The notes: generated from the letters alone by a model not told the origin. A DNA stretch of 64,000 nucleotides from Apostichopus japonicus (GCF_037975245.1 NC_092571.1:21563917-21627916), one strand, 5' to 3'. Shown: positions 35,145 through 47,442, counted from the stretch's first letter. Numbers and translations are program-made.

Positions 35145-35710
35145 ATTTTTTTCCTTCAAAATGGAACGGAGGGAGATGTTCAAAATGCTGTACTTGTAAA
35201 CAGGATAACTCAACACGTTCACCTTTATTGAACTTCATATTTCAAATGGTCTTAAAATTGGCATTATTTTCAGTGATTAATACTACATGACTTTAGGTTT
35301 GGCAGTGACTTGTGAAAATGTTTCATAGTGAAAATAAAACAATGTCATGTAACTCATTAATTATTAAAGGGGTGGCAGAGCTGCTTTTCTTGCTTAAATT
35401 GATCAAAGAATATGTCCATGTGCTCATACATAGAGCATCTGTATGTCTTTATTTCACATAGGAAGACTGTTCTCTCTGGGTATTGAAACATTTTGGAATA
35501 TAAATTCTACATTTTTGAGTCCTTAAAAGATCTTAATTCTTTTGATTGCCTTGTTGCTAAAGTAATGGTCAAGGCAACGTTTCCTGAATCTGCATAGCTC
35601 ATGTCGCGGAGCGGTTGAAAACTATTAATATACAACAACCAGTTAAAACAACAGTATCAGGCAGTATTTTATCACCCTCCGTTCCATTTTTGAAGAAAAA
35701 ATTACGATTA
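35145..35710. repeat. Inverted repeat pair, about 30 bp arms
   Basis: The left arm has ccttcaaaatggaacggagg and the right arm (35676-35710) its inverse, ctccgttccatttttgaag, about 500 bp apart. It may be an eroded fold-back element. No flanking duplication was found. Confidence 0.45.
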
Positions 35711-35789
35711 AAACATTGAACACTTCTATCGCTTAGCATACAATTTCCGAGGAAACAACACCGTGAAACTGGAGAACATTTATGAATAA

Positions 35790-35960
35790 GAATGGTTTGA
35801 TTTGACTGCTTTGAAATAACGTATGACTGGCAAGATGCGTCGAGCGCTCTCTATCGGCCTCGTTTTTGGTCAGTTTGCAACTTCAGAGGAACAATAGAAA
35901 CCCGAAAAAACTTTTAAAACGAACAAAGGATTCACAAACCTTTGTTCTGCCTAAAAGATA
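35790..35960. repeat. Dispersed repeat with terminal hairpin, copy 1
   Basis: Matches 38377-38548: ggtttgatttgactgctttg, ctggcaagatgcgtcgagc, then cagtttgcaacttcagagga followed by acaatag and a hairpin (cttttaaaacgaacaaagg against cctttgttctgcctaaaag). In this copy the frame that is open at 38.4 kb has stops. Confidence 0.65.
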
Positions 35961-36084
35961 AGCAGAATGAAAATAAAATAAAACTGTTAGCAAACTGCTT
36001 ATCCACTAGAGAGCCTGTGCAATAGAATGTGTAAAAGTTTCGATCCTAGCAGGATCTTCTTCAGAGGCTAAGAAAATAAGATAA

Positions 36085-37440
36085 GCAGAAAGTTTGGTTT
36101 ATTGTAGATTTGTGTGCGCGGAATTAGCCCGATTGATACGGGAAAGGTGATTAATTTGCTCTAGGTGGGTTATGGTGCGGTTATCTATAATTCTTTCGAA
36201 AATCTTACCTAAGGCTGGGAGGAGACTAACTGGTCGATAGTTTTGAATTTTGGTGCGGTCTTTACTTAGTTTCGGTATTAAAATCTTTTTGGCGGATTTC
36301 CATGGGGTTCGGAAATAACCCAGTGTAAGGAGTTCGTCAAATAGTGGGAAAATATGAGAGTTATGAATATCGGAGGGGAGTTTTTAGGCATTTGGTCATT
36401 TATGTTGTCAGGACCAGTGGAGGATGCATGTTTTAGTGGCACTATACCAATTGTTTATATCTATTTTATTGAGCAGAGGGATGTTTTTGTTGAGACATCC
36501 TAATGGGTTGGTGTTAAAGCTGGTTGCATTACTGATAATTGTACGGTCTATTTCGTGTTTACAGCTGATATCGTATGGGGGCCATCGTAGATATTGAATA
36601 TACTTTTAAAGTACGATTCAATTAGCTTTATTTGGTCTTGAGTTTTTGTGATGAGGTTACCTACGTTATCTCTAAGGCCTTGGTCTGTTTTACCTGTGTT
36701 TGGTGTTGTAATGGGGTTAATAATTTTTTTTTTAAAGTTTCCAAAAGTGTTTCGGGTTTTTATCATTAATGATGAAATCGCAGTTGTTTTGGACGCGGTT
36801 GTTCATCCGCCAATATTTGTCTGTTTATTGCTATTTAAGTTGGTTAATTTGGGTTTTTAGAGTTGGGTCTCGGGAGATGATATAAGTTCTACGTAGGCGA
36901 CGTCTGAGTTTCATAAGTGTAAGAATATTCTTATTTAGTTTTCGTTTTCTGTTTTGTTTTTAAGGGACAGTGTCTTTTGAAAGTATAGAAAATATGATGG
37001 GCAACGCTGTCACAGTAATTGTCGATGTAATTTAGCTCGTTGTTTTGGTTGTTGTATTTTGGGAGTCTGTTTTATTGTAGTTATACGTCAATTCGTTTTT
37101 TGGTACGCAGTTGAGGTTTATGTCTAGCTCAAAAACGAGTGGAAAATGGTCACTGATTTAGTCATCTTCTAGGATTTGTATCGAATGTGTTTTAGTTGCG
37201 AGGTGATTTGAGGTTATATGGGTAGTCAAGTAGTTCTGTAATATTGTTTATTGGGTTCATCCTAGGTTTGGTATTTTGGTTAATTATCGTTAAGTTGTAT
37301 TTATCACATATTTCTAAGAGAGACTTGCCTTTTTCAGAAAAAAATAATGTGGTGGGCATTTACTAGGAGTTTTTTTATTTTTTATTAGAACATTTTTTTT
37401 ATTATATCGGTGGATATGGGCTCATTTGGGGGACTATAAT
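36085..37440 (-). mobile_element. Jockey-like LINE fragment (same family as 44.7-52.6 kb)
   Basis: Read on the minus strand it matches about 46075-47490 of the longer copy: the linker and N-terminal RT part of ORF2 and the end of the endonuclease. Shared plus-strand words include ggtttattgtagatttgtgt, tttcgaaaatcttacctaag and atgtctagctcaaaaa. It is truncated at both ends and carries many frame breaks. Confidence 0.85.
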
Positions 37441-37544
37441 CATACCACGAAAGTGTCCATTAGCTATAGGTTGCATTGAGGGTGTGTTATTCTTGCGTCA
37501 AATGGCGTACCATGGAAGGGGGAGGGGGGGTTGGGTGGTCTATC

Positions 37545-37920
37545 TGGCAGTGGCGGAGCGTCCATACAGTCAGGGGGCGGATGCCCCCCTGACGGACTCA
37601 AATGGACTGCTGGCGCCCTTTTCAGCTTTATACCACTTTTTATTTATATGCGATTATTGACGTTTTTAATGCGCTCTCATCTACCTATTGACATTTGTCA
37701 CATTTTTTTTGGCGATGACACCTATTTATTCTTCATTTATCTGCATATTAGCAAGGCCCGGAAAGGGTCATTTCCGGCGATCTAGGGAGCATCTTTATTC
37801 AAAAATTTCTCTACGCTCCGCGCCAACCCGTGGTGGCGCTCCGCTTAGATAGTGTCGAAAGCGCCCCTACAGACCATCCTCGCCCCCCTCGACCAATACC
37901 CCTATAGCTCCGATACTGCA
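37545..37920. repeat. Dispersed repeat, copy 2 (longer)
   Basis: Opens with agtggcggagcgtccatac, followed by cagggggcggatgccccc, and runs to the block shared with 14725-14912 (ggtggcgctccgcttagatag). It is probably a mobile element end or non-autonomous element of unknown class. Confidence 0.6.
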
Positions 37921-38147
37921 GAAGACCCGATAGAAATACGTATTCTTTATAAGTGCACAATTTTGAAAAACCCCTCTTTTCAGCCCCCTCTCATGTCCTC
38001 TCTGAAACACCCATCAACATTGAAATAAGACGTGGAGTAGAAGACACCCTTGTCTTTGTTATACACAAATTTCGTGTAATTATCTGACCGGGAAAGTCTT
38101 GTTGTTTATAGGCCTATGATTTCTACAGTTTTTCATAAATCATATAT

Positions 38148-38708
38148 CAGGTTTTTTTGCCCCCCCACCCGCACGCCCCCACACAACACCCAATTCCAAA
38201 ATAAACTTCAGATTCGTAATCAGCGTGTCGCGAACTACCAGAAAAGATACACATTGATCGCCTTTGCGACAAAAAGTTTTTTCACCTAAAAAAACCGTAA
38301 GGGGTACGTACCTCTTGCAGTTTTTTGCCAAAATTGACCCATTTATTCATAAATGTCAAGATAAAACTCAAGATGACAAACAAAGGTTTGATTTGACTGC
38401 TTTGAAATCACGTATCACTGGCAAGATGCGTCGAGCACCCTCTTATGACACTTATTTCGCTCAGTTTGCAACTTCAGAGGAACAATAGAAAACCGAAAAA
38501 CTTTTAGGGACAACAAAAGGTTTTATAACCTTTGTTCGTCGTAAAAGTTTTTCGGTCTTACTTTTCTTTGAGGTGAAAAAAAAAATTGTCGCAAAAGCGA
38601 TAAATGTGTATCTTTTCTGGTAGTTCGCGACATGCTGATTACGAATCTGAAGTTTATTTTGGAATTAGGTGCTGTGTTGGGCGTGGGGGCAAAAAACCTG
38701 ATTTGCAG
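38148..38708. mobile_element. Fold-back element with roughly 150 bp inverted arms
   Basis: The arms 38148-38301 and 38555-38708 are inverted copies. Words shared after complementing include ttccaaaataaacttcag, gattcgtaatcagc and gcgaactaccagaaaagata. The roughly 250 bp centre holds the repeat also found at 35790-35960 and a second, nested palindrome (38490-38560) with a stem of about 30 bp around ccgaaaaacttttagg. The plus ORF 38264-38488 ends in FAQFATSEEQ just before this inner hairpin, but the homologous copy has stops, so I do not call it coding. Confidence 0.65.
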
Positions 38709-39519
38709 TTTTGCCAAAACTGACCAAAAATCGATCCACAATCGATTTCGCCCAAATGGCGTAACAGGGGGTAACCGATGCTCAGGAGCCCAAATTTGCA
38801 ACTCCCAGGTCCATATCTGCTTCCGTGCGGGAGATACGTGGTCCCAAAGGAATCTGCATAGCCCTCCAAAAGATTTTATTGATAAGATCCAAAGTACTAT
38901 TTTTGATTTATTTCGAACGGGAAAACTGATAAAGTAAGGAAAATTACTATGTATAACCCCATTGAAAAGGGGGGTTTAAAAAAATGTATGTTCACAGCTT
39001 TGTTGGTGCTCTCAAAACCTATTGGGCCAAGCGTTATTGTAATAATGCCAACACGGGGTATTGGAAGCTCTTTTATTTCATTCCTCTCTGTCGCCGTCCG
39101 GTAAAGAGTTGCTTTTTAATTATAATTTTCATGACCAGGATATTTCCTGTATTTAAAAATACCTTCATTGGACAAATTTGTATGGTTTTGAGTAAGCTTA
39201 GCTACCTTTAAGAAACCATCGGAAATTGGGTGTGCAAATCCCTAATAATTTTATTAGAATTGATAATACCATTGTTTATGACAAAAAGCTTTTACGACGC
39301 CGGTTTACTGTTTGTTAGGGATATGTTTTTGCTAGATGGGAAGCAATTGTCCAAATATTGCTTTTCTGACCAGTCTTCTACATTGTTAAGCTATTGTATG
39401 CTTTATAGAAGACTTCCTTTCACATTGTATATTTGCACGTGAAAAAACAAAATAAATCAAATCAAATAACTAATAATTATTTCTAAACAGTTACGGTGGT
39501 TAGTGTTATGTACTTAGAA
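38709..39519. other. Gene-poor stretch
   Basis: AT-rich. Short ORFs at 38984-39211 and 39230-39442 show no recognisable domain. Nothing else is supported. Confidence 0.5.
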
Positions 39520-40730
39520 AGTAAGACAAACTCTCTGTCTAGAATTCAACTCCCAGAGGATGTATTGTTTTGGTATTTCTTTTCCTCATTTTGCAGCTAA
39601 AATATTAGAAAAGCCTATCATTTCTCAATTAACAGATACTGTGGCAAAGTTGTTATGTTGTATAATTTTGCATATTTATTATTGTTTTGTACAATGAAAT
39701 TGTCAATAAACTGAAAAAATGAGACATACTCCTTGTCTTGAATTCAAACACCAGAGGATGCATTTGATTTTCTATTTATTTGCCTTCTAATGTTGTGAAG
39801 ATTAAATATTAGAAACGAGTATTCAATCTCAACAGTTCTAGTGGCGCAGTTGGTAGTGCTCTGGACTGGAGAGACAGACAAACTCCATGTCTCCGGTTCG
39901 AACCCCAGACAGCATTTTATATTTTTGCTCTTTTACTGACTCCATTCTGGACTTTGAAGTTTAAATATTAGAAACGAGCATTAATTCTCAACAGTTCTAG
40001 TGGCGCAGTTGGTAGTGCTCTGGACTGGAGAGACAGACAAACTCCATGTCTCCGGTTCGAACCCCAGACAGAGCATTTTATATTTTGCTCTTTTACTGAT
40101 TTCATTCTGGACTATGAAGTTTAAATATTAGAAACGAGCATTAATTCTCAGCAGTTCTAGTGGCGCAGTTGGTAGTGCTCTGGACTGGAGAGACAGACAA
40201 ACTCCATGTCTCCGGTTCGACCCCCAGACAGAGCATTTTATATTTTTGCTCTTTTACTGACTCCATTCTGGACTTTGAAGTTTAAATATTAGAAACAAGC
40301 ATTAATTCTCAACAGTTCTAGTGGCGCAGTTGGTAGTGCTCTGGACTGGAGAGACAGACAAACTCAATGTCTCCGGTTCGACCCCCAGACAGAGCATTTT
40401 ATATTTTTGCTCTTTTACTGACTCCATTCTGGACTTTGAAGTTTAAATATTAGAAACAAGCATTAATTCTCAACAGTTCTAGTGGTGCAGTTGGTAGTGC
40501 TCTGGACTGGAGAGACAGACAAACTCCATGTCTCCGGTTCGAACCCCAGACAGAGCATTTTATATTTTTGCTCTTTTACTGATTCTATTCTGGACTCTGA
40601 AGTTTAAATATTAGAAACGAGCATTAATTCTCAACAGTTCTAGTGGCGCAGTTGGTAGTGCTCTGGACTGGAGAGACAGACAAACTCCATGTCTCTGGTT
40701 CGATTCCCAGACAGAGCATCATGTCTGCGG
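39520..40730 (+). repeat. Tandem array of tRNA-like units (about 160 bp)
   Basis: Six clear units have gtggcgcagttggtagtgct starting at 39841, 40000, 40160, 40321, 40482 and 40643. Two decayed units precede them from about 39520. Each has an A box (TGGCGCAGTTGG), a D-stem that pairs (GCGC with GTGC), a B box GGTTCGAACCC and a following T-run (cattttatattttt). Five acceptor-like pairs (GTTCT with AGAGC) survive, but the T stem and anticodon stem are poor, so I call these tRNA-derived repeats and not tRNA genes. They are unrelated in sequence to the 0-9 kb satellite. Confidence 0.8.
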
Positions 40731-40821
40731 TTCATGTCCAGACAGAGCCTTTTACTTTTCTACCCTCTGGAGGGAGTGGAAGTATAAATATAAGAAACGA
40801 AGTTTCTCCAGAGGGAACCGA

Positions 40822-40895
40822 AATGGTGTAATTGGTTATTCCATCGTTCAGTAAGCGATTGGTTTGGATTGCATCGGTTCAAGTCCCAGGTGAGT
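40822..40895 (+). repeat. tRNA-like relic
   Basis: An A-box-like TGGTGTAATTGGTTA is followed by a B box GGTTCAAGTCCC. The stems are not convincing. It lies directly after the tRNA-like array. Confidence 0.45.
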
Positions 40896-40899
40896 ATTT

Positions 40900-41137
40900 G
40901 CAAAAGGAGTTCTGACAAATGGATGAGGTGAATCCCGAAGGTGGGCAGCCCCTCCTCCTGACAGGTGGGTAAGGTGAGTACCAAGGTGAGAGGGGGTGAA
41001 GGTGTGGACAAGGTGTGGACAAGGTGAGGTCGCCGCCCCCTCTCCCTGACAAGGTAAAGGCGCGGACAAGTGGAGCTCGCCGCCACCCCCCCCATGACAA
41101 GGTTCACTCGCGGACAAGTGGAGTTCGCCGCCACCCC
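40900..41137. repeat. GC-rich degenerate repeats
   Basis: Repeated gacaaggt, gcggacaagtggag and cgccgccaccc words in two or three imperfect copies. The Pro/His/Ser-rich minus ORFs here come from this composition and resemble no known protein. Confidence 0.5.
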
Positions 41138-41138
41138 T

Positions 41139-41169
41139 CCCCCCGACTAGCTAATCGGTAGTCGGGGGG
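41139..41169. other. Perfect 11 bp GC-rich hairpin
   Basis: Stem ccccccgacta with tagtcgggggg around a 9 nt loop gctaatcgg. No linked gene was recognised. Confidence 0.7.
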
Positions 41170-41261
41170 AAGGAGTAGTAATGGAGAAAATGTTTTATAA
41201 AAACGATAAGTCCAAACAGCAGCATCTTTAAATATTTGTAAAGCTTTAGAAACCAGAGGCC

Positions 41262-41335
41262 CATCTAATGGTCTAGTGGTAAAGACTTTTGCTTTTGCAT
41301 CTCAAGGTCCCTGGCTCAAACTCAACCTCTGCTTT
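41262..41335 (+). repeat. tRNA-like relic
   Basis: TGGTCTAGTGGTAAAGAC gives a perfectly paired D arm (GTCT with AGAC). A B-box-like TGGCTCAAACTC lies downstream, followed by a T-run. The anticodon stem is imperfect, so this is more likely a pseudogene or SINE head than a functional tRNA. Confidence 0.45.
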
Positions 41336-41339
41336 TCCT

Positions 41340-42880
41340 TTTACAATACTCATGTAAAAGGAAGAGAAAAATAAGGAAGAAAAAAGAGTGATACTTTGAA
41401 ATAACTTCTTTTTTTTAATGACAAATCAGTTCATGGACAGGATATACCTTCATCCCTCCCACCACACACAGTTAATACCCTTCAACTACCTGTCCAGAAA
41501 CAGGTTATCCCTCATCAAATTATTATGCAAATACTAATCAAAACATGCAATACATATTTCATAAACATTCTTAGTGATACCTGCATCTACTATTGAGATG
41601 GTTGGGTGACAACAGACAGTTATTTTCTATAATGTTTCTATTATTTATAATATCAGCCTGGAGGGCAGTTATTTAATGATACTAAGCAGTCACATGTACA
41701 TATGGGATAAGCCTATGGCCTTTTTACTTCACACCAGGTGGCTATCCAATTCACACCAGTACATTCTTTTTGGACATTTTTTTTTTAAACATTTGGAAAC
41801 CATTTCAACATGAGGGGAAAAAGAATTGATTTCTCCTAGATAAAAATAATAACCCCATCTTACTTTAGCCAGACAGGGCTTGAATCCATAGGTTTGCTTG
41901 ACAACAAGTTCCCAACAAAACAAAGGAGTTGACCTTCCATGGCTGATTGATTATTCAGTTTACAATACCATGGCACCCCTGCCACCATCAATACATTTTT
42001 CTTTAACTTTCATTTACTAACTAAACCTGATTTTGAATTAATTTTAGATAACTTAATTTTTACATTTTTTGCCCTCCAGTTTGAAAAAGGAAACGATACT
42101 ACCATAGCACAAACAACATATATGTGGAAAGGTTGCTCCCTTTCATTGCTGTCTCAATCACACACCCCCCCCCCTGCTCCGACTACCACACCCCACATTA
42201 TATACACGAAGAGTGCATTATTGAAAGTTTCTTTAAATATAGCCTTTTCATGCAGTAAACCTGTGCTGCTGCAAACTGAAAATTCAATTCAAAGATTCTC
42301 CCTCTTCACTTTCAACACTTTCATTTCTCCTTCTCTATCCTTCGCCTCACCACCCCCCCCCCCCACCCCTGGTCCTTCCAACTATCATCCATAACTCCTG
42401 CCAATATCAAATTCAGTCACCTTAACATCCCCCCATAAAGTGTCAGTCAGTCAAGCACCGCAATGTTTGTAGACCAAGAAATCAACACCCGAAACCCATT
42501 TTTAAAACTTTAAAGCCCCATCAAATAAAGATGCTATTTTTTTCTTCTTTTTCTCTAAACAAGATAAACACACAAACACCAAATCCAAAATATATAAAAT
42601 TCCAATTCCCATTTTGAATATTCTTCAAATTTTGTTTGCCAAGCCACGTTAAAAAAGTGAGTGTTATTCTTTTTGGCCTTCCCCCATCTTTGTGTTTGCA
42701 TTGCAAAAAGGTGTAGTTTTCTATACTAAAAAAAACAAATGAAATCAAATAAAACTTAAATAAAAGATGATTACAGCACATGCAGGAGAAGAGTGAGAGC
42801 CCTCCCAAATACTACCGGCTTATGTATACAAAAGACCTTTCTTCCGAAATCCTTTTTCCGACATCGTGGCAAATCGAGAG
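41340..42880. other. Region downstream of SRP68
   Basis: C-runs near 42165-42175 and 42352-42366, otherwise AT-rich. The 3' UTR of SRP68 (minus strand) should occupy the right part. I found no clear AATAAA on that strand close to the stop codon. Confidence 0.4.
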
Positions 42881-44458
42881 TTACTTTTCACCCCCGCTCC
42901 ACCATCCACGCAGGAACCCACCCAGACCCCCCTGCAGGGACGATTTATTCTGTTCCAGTTTCTCGTCCAAGGAGGGTAACTCTATATGGTTCAGAGCTAT
43001 GTCAAAGAAGAGCGGTTTGCACGGTGACGGCTTAAAGTCCAGTGGAAATGTGGTGAAGTTGGGCTTGGCGGCCAGGTCCGGCTGGTTGGCGTTGTACCAG
43101 TCAAGCCATTCCGCCAGCGGTCGATTGTCCTTCAGACCGAGTTGCGCCATTCCTTTGCTGATGGAAGGTTCATTGGAATCTGAAAAATGAACGCAGAGAG
43201 GTTCTTGGTAAGCCATGGTTTTTTTTTTAAAGTATTCTTGGGTGGAGGGTATTTTCTATGGGTGAGTATAATCCGGAGGGTGGGGGAAGTCAATTCAATT
43301 AACTGTGAGAAACGTCATTGAATTAGGAACCACCTAAGGCCTATTGTCATCTTTGTAGTAAGTTTGTCACCTTGAGCTACGTTACAGTTCATAAGTAGGG
43401 GGGGTATATTCGAGTGGAATTTGGGATTCGAATCCCCGAATAGAGAAAGTTTACAAAACTTGTTAATTTGCAGTCATTTTTTGTTATTGCTGTCACAAAC
43501 AGAAATGGATACCCACTTTCTATTATTTGTAGATGACAGAGACTGGTTCAATCGCAGTCTACAAGGCCAGATAAACTCTTTATATTTTGGCTTTCAATTT
43601 CTTTATTCTGACAAATTTCGATAGTACAAAAAACAGCAGTTTTGATCGGGCTTTTGATACTTCCTTGTGATCCCTGGACATCATACATTCAGCTACAAGC
43701 AAAAATAACTGTTGTCTGTCCTGTCCACCACAATAATCCTATTGTAATATTTTCAGACCCTAAGGGCTAATAGGTCTCTTCCCCCCCCCCCCCCCAAGAA
43801 AAAAAAAAGTGTGAAAAGTGACGGTGCTGCTTCCAACCAAATGAATCTTTTCACTCATTGTTTAACCAAAGAGAAAAATTTGGGAAAGAAAACAACAGAT
43901 TATTAATATAAAGGCCATATTTCTCTGAATCATTGTCTATGCTCTGATGGAATACATTTGTTCCAGTAGCAGGGTTCAATTCCCAGGTTCCAAATGGACA
44001 TGGCAGTTTAATCTGCATTTTCCTGACGATCAGACCCAAAAGAGAACATTGATATGTCTCTCCACCATTATCCCAAAGAAGAAACCTTTCAGAAACTCAA
44101 GGGTACTAAAGGGATTTCTTCCTTTTAAATTAACCAGGGTCTTACACAAAATTAACAGGGTAGTAACATGATGGTCTCTGCCTGATTCCCCCTCCCCCCA
44201 CCCAATTTCTTTTCTTAATTTGTTGGTATTCATCCTTTCATATATAGTCCATCTTGCATTTTGCCTTTTGAAAAACAAGAATCCTTAATCTTCATCCAAA
44301 GCAGCAAAAAGTTTCTTTCCAAACACAGTAAATTGAATATTATTATTATTATTATATTATTATTAAGTACATACCTAGAATGGAGGCCACCTGAGCAGAG
44401 TACTTCAAGCCGTTGATACTGTATCTTGTGCAAGAGTGTCCAATTCCTCTACCTCCAC
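42881..44458 (-). CDS. SRP68: Signal recognition particle 68 kDa subunit, last two coding exons
   Basis: SRP68 pairs with SRP72 on SRP RNA in the cytosolic particle that targets secretory ribosomes to the ER. The terminal exon is 43179-42881 (stop at 42883-42881). Its end, with PCKPLFFDIALNHIELPSL, DEKLEQ and a Gly/Trp-rich tail, matches the conserved SRP68 C-terminus as I know it (PCKPLFFDLALNH in human). The acceptor is TTTTTCAG. The preceding exon is proposed at 44458-44375, with donor GTATGT and acceptor AATAG. Its phase 1 end joins to give an Asp codon (ILDSNEPS), and it encodes SCTRYSINGLKYSAQVASIL. No earlier exon is recognised to the right within the window, although about 19.5 kb remain, so the rest lies beyond it or has been lost behind the LINE insertion. 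Confidence 0.85.
43220..44374 (-). other. Last intron of SRP68
   Basis: Holds a C-run plus A-run at 43783-43808 and an ATT microsatellite at 44338-44364. The small ORFs have no known domain. Confidence 0.6.
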
Positions 44459-45182
44459 CTATTGATTAAATGAAACCAAAATCTAATCATGATGTCTTCC
44501 ACATTAAGTTTTTAGGGAGTGTCACTACCCGACAAGCCCTATAGGGTTTTTTAGTACACTTCCTTTCACAAGTTTTGTTTCTTATCTCCTTCTATGTCAT
44601 ATGTCATACTTATGTTAAAATAGAACAAAAATCAATAAATGAAATTAGTTACCTTTTTTTTTAATTCGAGTAAAAGTTTTGTTTTTGTTGTTGTTGATAT
44701 CAAAACAAAAGGAGTTTAACCCCTGGTCGACCTGGCGAGAGGTCCTACGGGGGATAATAAGTTTGTTTTTATAGAATAGACATTTTTTTTTTTTTTTCTT
44801 GGAGAGGTTGTTTATGTTCAGTCAGGGAATTGCTGGTAAATGAAGTCTTATATATTTACATAGGACAGGATAGCCATAATCATACCCGAGGTCAGAGTCG
44901 AAGAGTCAATTAGGGAGGGATTTCTAAAGGAGAGGAATTTTTTAAGTACTGAGAATTGTGGAAACGGAGTGGTTTCTATTGTTGGGTAGGGAGTGGTTGT
45001 GTTTTCTATTGTTTGGTAACAATATAATCTGTATATATAAGTATACTTGGGCCTAGACCCATTTTGGAAAGGATTTTTTTAATGGAATGAGACTTTAAGT
45101 AGTAACAATTGTGAATACAGAAAGGGTTTGATTTTTGGGTAGTGAGTTGTTGCGACTTTGTTTTTCAGGGGGAGGTCTTCAA

Positions 45183-46110
45183 TCAAAGGGTCGTTCTCGA
45201 GGTGAAAGTAGATTTTGTGTTTCCTGCACGGAGAACGTACAAAGTAGCAATATAGGTAGGGATCTTGAGTGCGAGTCGATAAGCCGTGGTGTGGATTCTG
45301 TTTAAAATTTGTTTATTGGGATTAGAGATGGTAAGCAGGGAGATTCTCCCGTAACTGAGAATCGGTTTTACTTTGGGTTTATAGATTTGAATAATTGTTT
45401 TCGGAGGGAAGTTATATTTGTGTGAGAGGATTTGAATGGATTTAAGTTGGAACCAGCAGCGTCCTGCAGTTCTGTTACAAAGTAGATTAAACGATAATTT
45501 GCTATCGAAAGTGGTACCAAGGAAGGTTGCATTAGGAGTAGCAGTGATTGAGGTGTTGAAAAGATTAACTTTGGAAATATGGTTATGGTATTTTGAGTTT
45601 ATTATGGAGAAATTGGCTAGGTTAGATTTTGAGGGATATATTTTTGTTCTCCACATTGAGCACCAATTTTCGAGATGTGTAATTGCTCTTTTAATATTTA
45701 GTTCCATCATATAGATATTTTTACTGGTGCTCCAAATGGCTATGTCGTCAGTGTACTGACTATAGTTGCATTCAGATAGAGGGGGGATGTTCAAATCATT
45801 AACAAATAGGGTGCAGGGGAGGGGGCTGAGAACAGCGCCCTGTGGAGTACCTGCACCAAGTGGAATAGGTTTTGATTGTTGGTTTTTGTAGCATATTTTG
45901 GCATTGCGCTCACTAAAGAAAGAGGAAAGAAGTCTGGTGTAATTGGAGGGGAGATTAAAGTTAAGTAGTTAAATTCTTATGCCGTTGTGCCAAGTTTTGT
46001 CGAACGCCTTTTCGGCATCAAGGAAGAGGGCAGTGGTATCATGTCTTTTTATGAAGCTGATGCGAATTTCTTTGGAAAGGTGGAAAGTTTGGTTTATTGT
46101 AGATTTGTGT
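45183..46110 (-). pseudogene. LINE ORF2: reverse transcriptase catalytic part
   Basis: On the minus strand AEKAFDKTWHNGI (RT motif A), TPQGAVLSPLPCTLFVNDL (motif B region) and YTDDIAIWS (catalytic YxDD) follow in the expected order. The ORF from 45794 to 45183 holds YTDD and the thumb. Motif A lies in a different stretch at about 46010-45965. The RT would copy element RNA at the nick. Frame breaks make it inactive. Confidence 0.85.
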
Positions 46111-47442
46111 GCGCGGAATTAGCCTGATTGATACGGGCAAAGTGATTAATTTGCTCAAGGTGGTTTATGGTGCGGTAATCTATAATTCTTTCGAAAATCT
46201 TACCTAAGGCTGGTAGGAGACTAATTGGTTGATAGTTTTGAATTTTGGTGTGTCTTTACTTAGTTTCGGTATTAAAATCATTTTGGTGGATTTCCACAGG
46301 GTTGGGAAATGACCCAGTCTAAGGAGTTTGTCAAATAATGGGAAAATATGAGAGTTAATGAATATCGGAGGCCGACGGAGAGGAATCTTTTAGCATTAGG
46401 TCATTTATGTTGTCAAGACCAGGGGAGGAGGCATTTTTGCATATTCAGTGGCACTATACCAATCATTTATATCTATTTCTTTGAGTAGAGGGATGTTTTT
46501 GTTGAGACATCCTTAGAAGTTGGGGATAAAGCTGCATTACAGATAATTGTACGGTCTATTTTGTGTTGGAATCTGTTATCGTATGGAGGGCCATCTAAGA
46601 TATTGAATATAGTTTTCAAGTATGATTCACTAAGCTTTATTTGGTCTTAATTTTTGTGATGAGGTTACCTACTTTATATCTAAGGCATTCGTCTGTATTA
46701 CCTGTGTTTGGGTTGTAATGGGTTTATGATATTTTTTTAATTTTTCCAAAAGTGTTTTGGGTTTTTGTCATTAAATGATTGAATCGCATTTGTTTTGGAT
46801 TCGGTTTTGGTCGACCGCCGACATTTGTCTATTTATTTCTTTTTTAGGTTGGTTAATTTAGGTTTTTAGAGTTGGATCTGGGGAGATCATATAGGTTCTA
46901 TGTAGGCGACGTCTGAGTTATTTAGTGTAAGAATATTCCTATTTAGTTTTGGATTTCTGTTTTGTTTTTAATGGGCAGTGTTGTTTGAAGGTATTAAAGA
47001 TATGTTGGGCAATGCTGTCACAATATATGCCGATGTAATTTAGCTTGTTGTTGTGGTAATTGGCAATAGTGTTGTTTGTTATGATCCCTTTTTAAATGAT
47101 GTCCAGTCTGTTTTATTGTAATTATACGTTAATTCGTTATTTTGGATGCGACTGAGGTTTATGTCTAGCTCAAAAAGGAGTGGAAAATGGTCACTGATTA
47201 GGTCATCTTCTAGGATTTGAATCGAATGAGTTTAGTTGCGAGGTGATTTGAGGTTATATGGGTAGTCAAGTAGTTCTGTAATATTGTTTATTGGGTTCAT
47301 CCTAGTTTTGGTATTTTGGTTAATTATTGTTAAGTTGTGTTTATCACATATTTCTAAGAGGGATATGCCTTTTTCAGATATTTTGGTGCTACCAAAAATG
47401 ATGTGGTGGGCATTTAAATCTCCTAGTAGTATTGTATTTTTA

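Noticed and set aside
38264-38488. Conserved protein end FAQFATSEEQ
   Set aside because: The homologous copy at 35.8 kb has in-frame stops and the DNA, including its hairpin, is conserved as a repeat.
39834-40720. Cluster of functional tRNA genes
   Set aside because: D stem and part of the acceptor pair, but anticodon and T stems do not. tRNA-derived repeat is the safer call without a covariance score.
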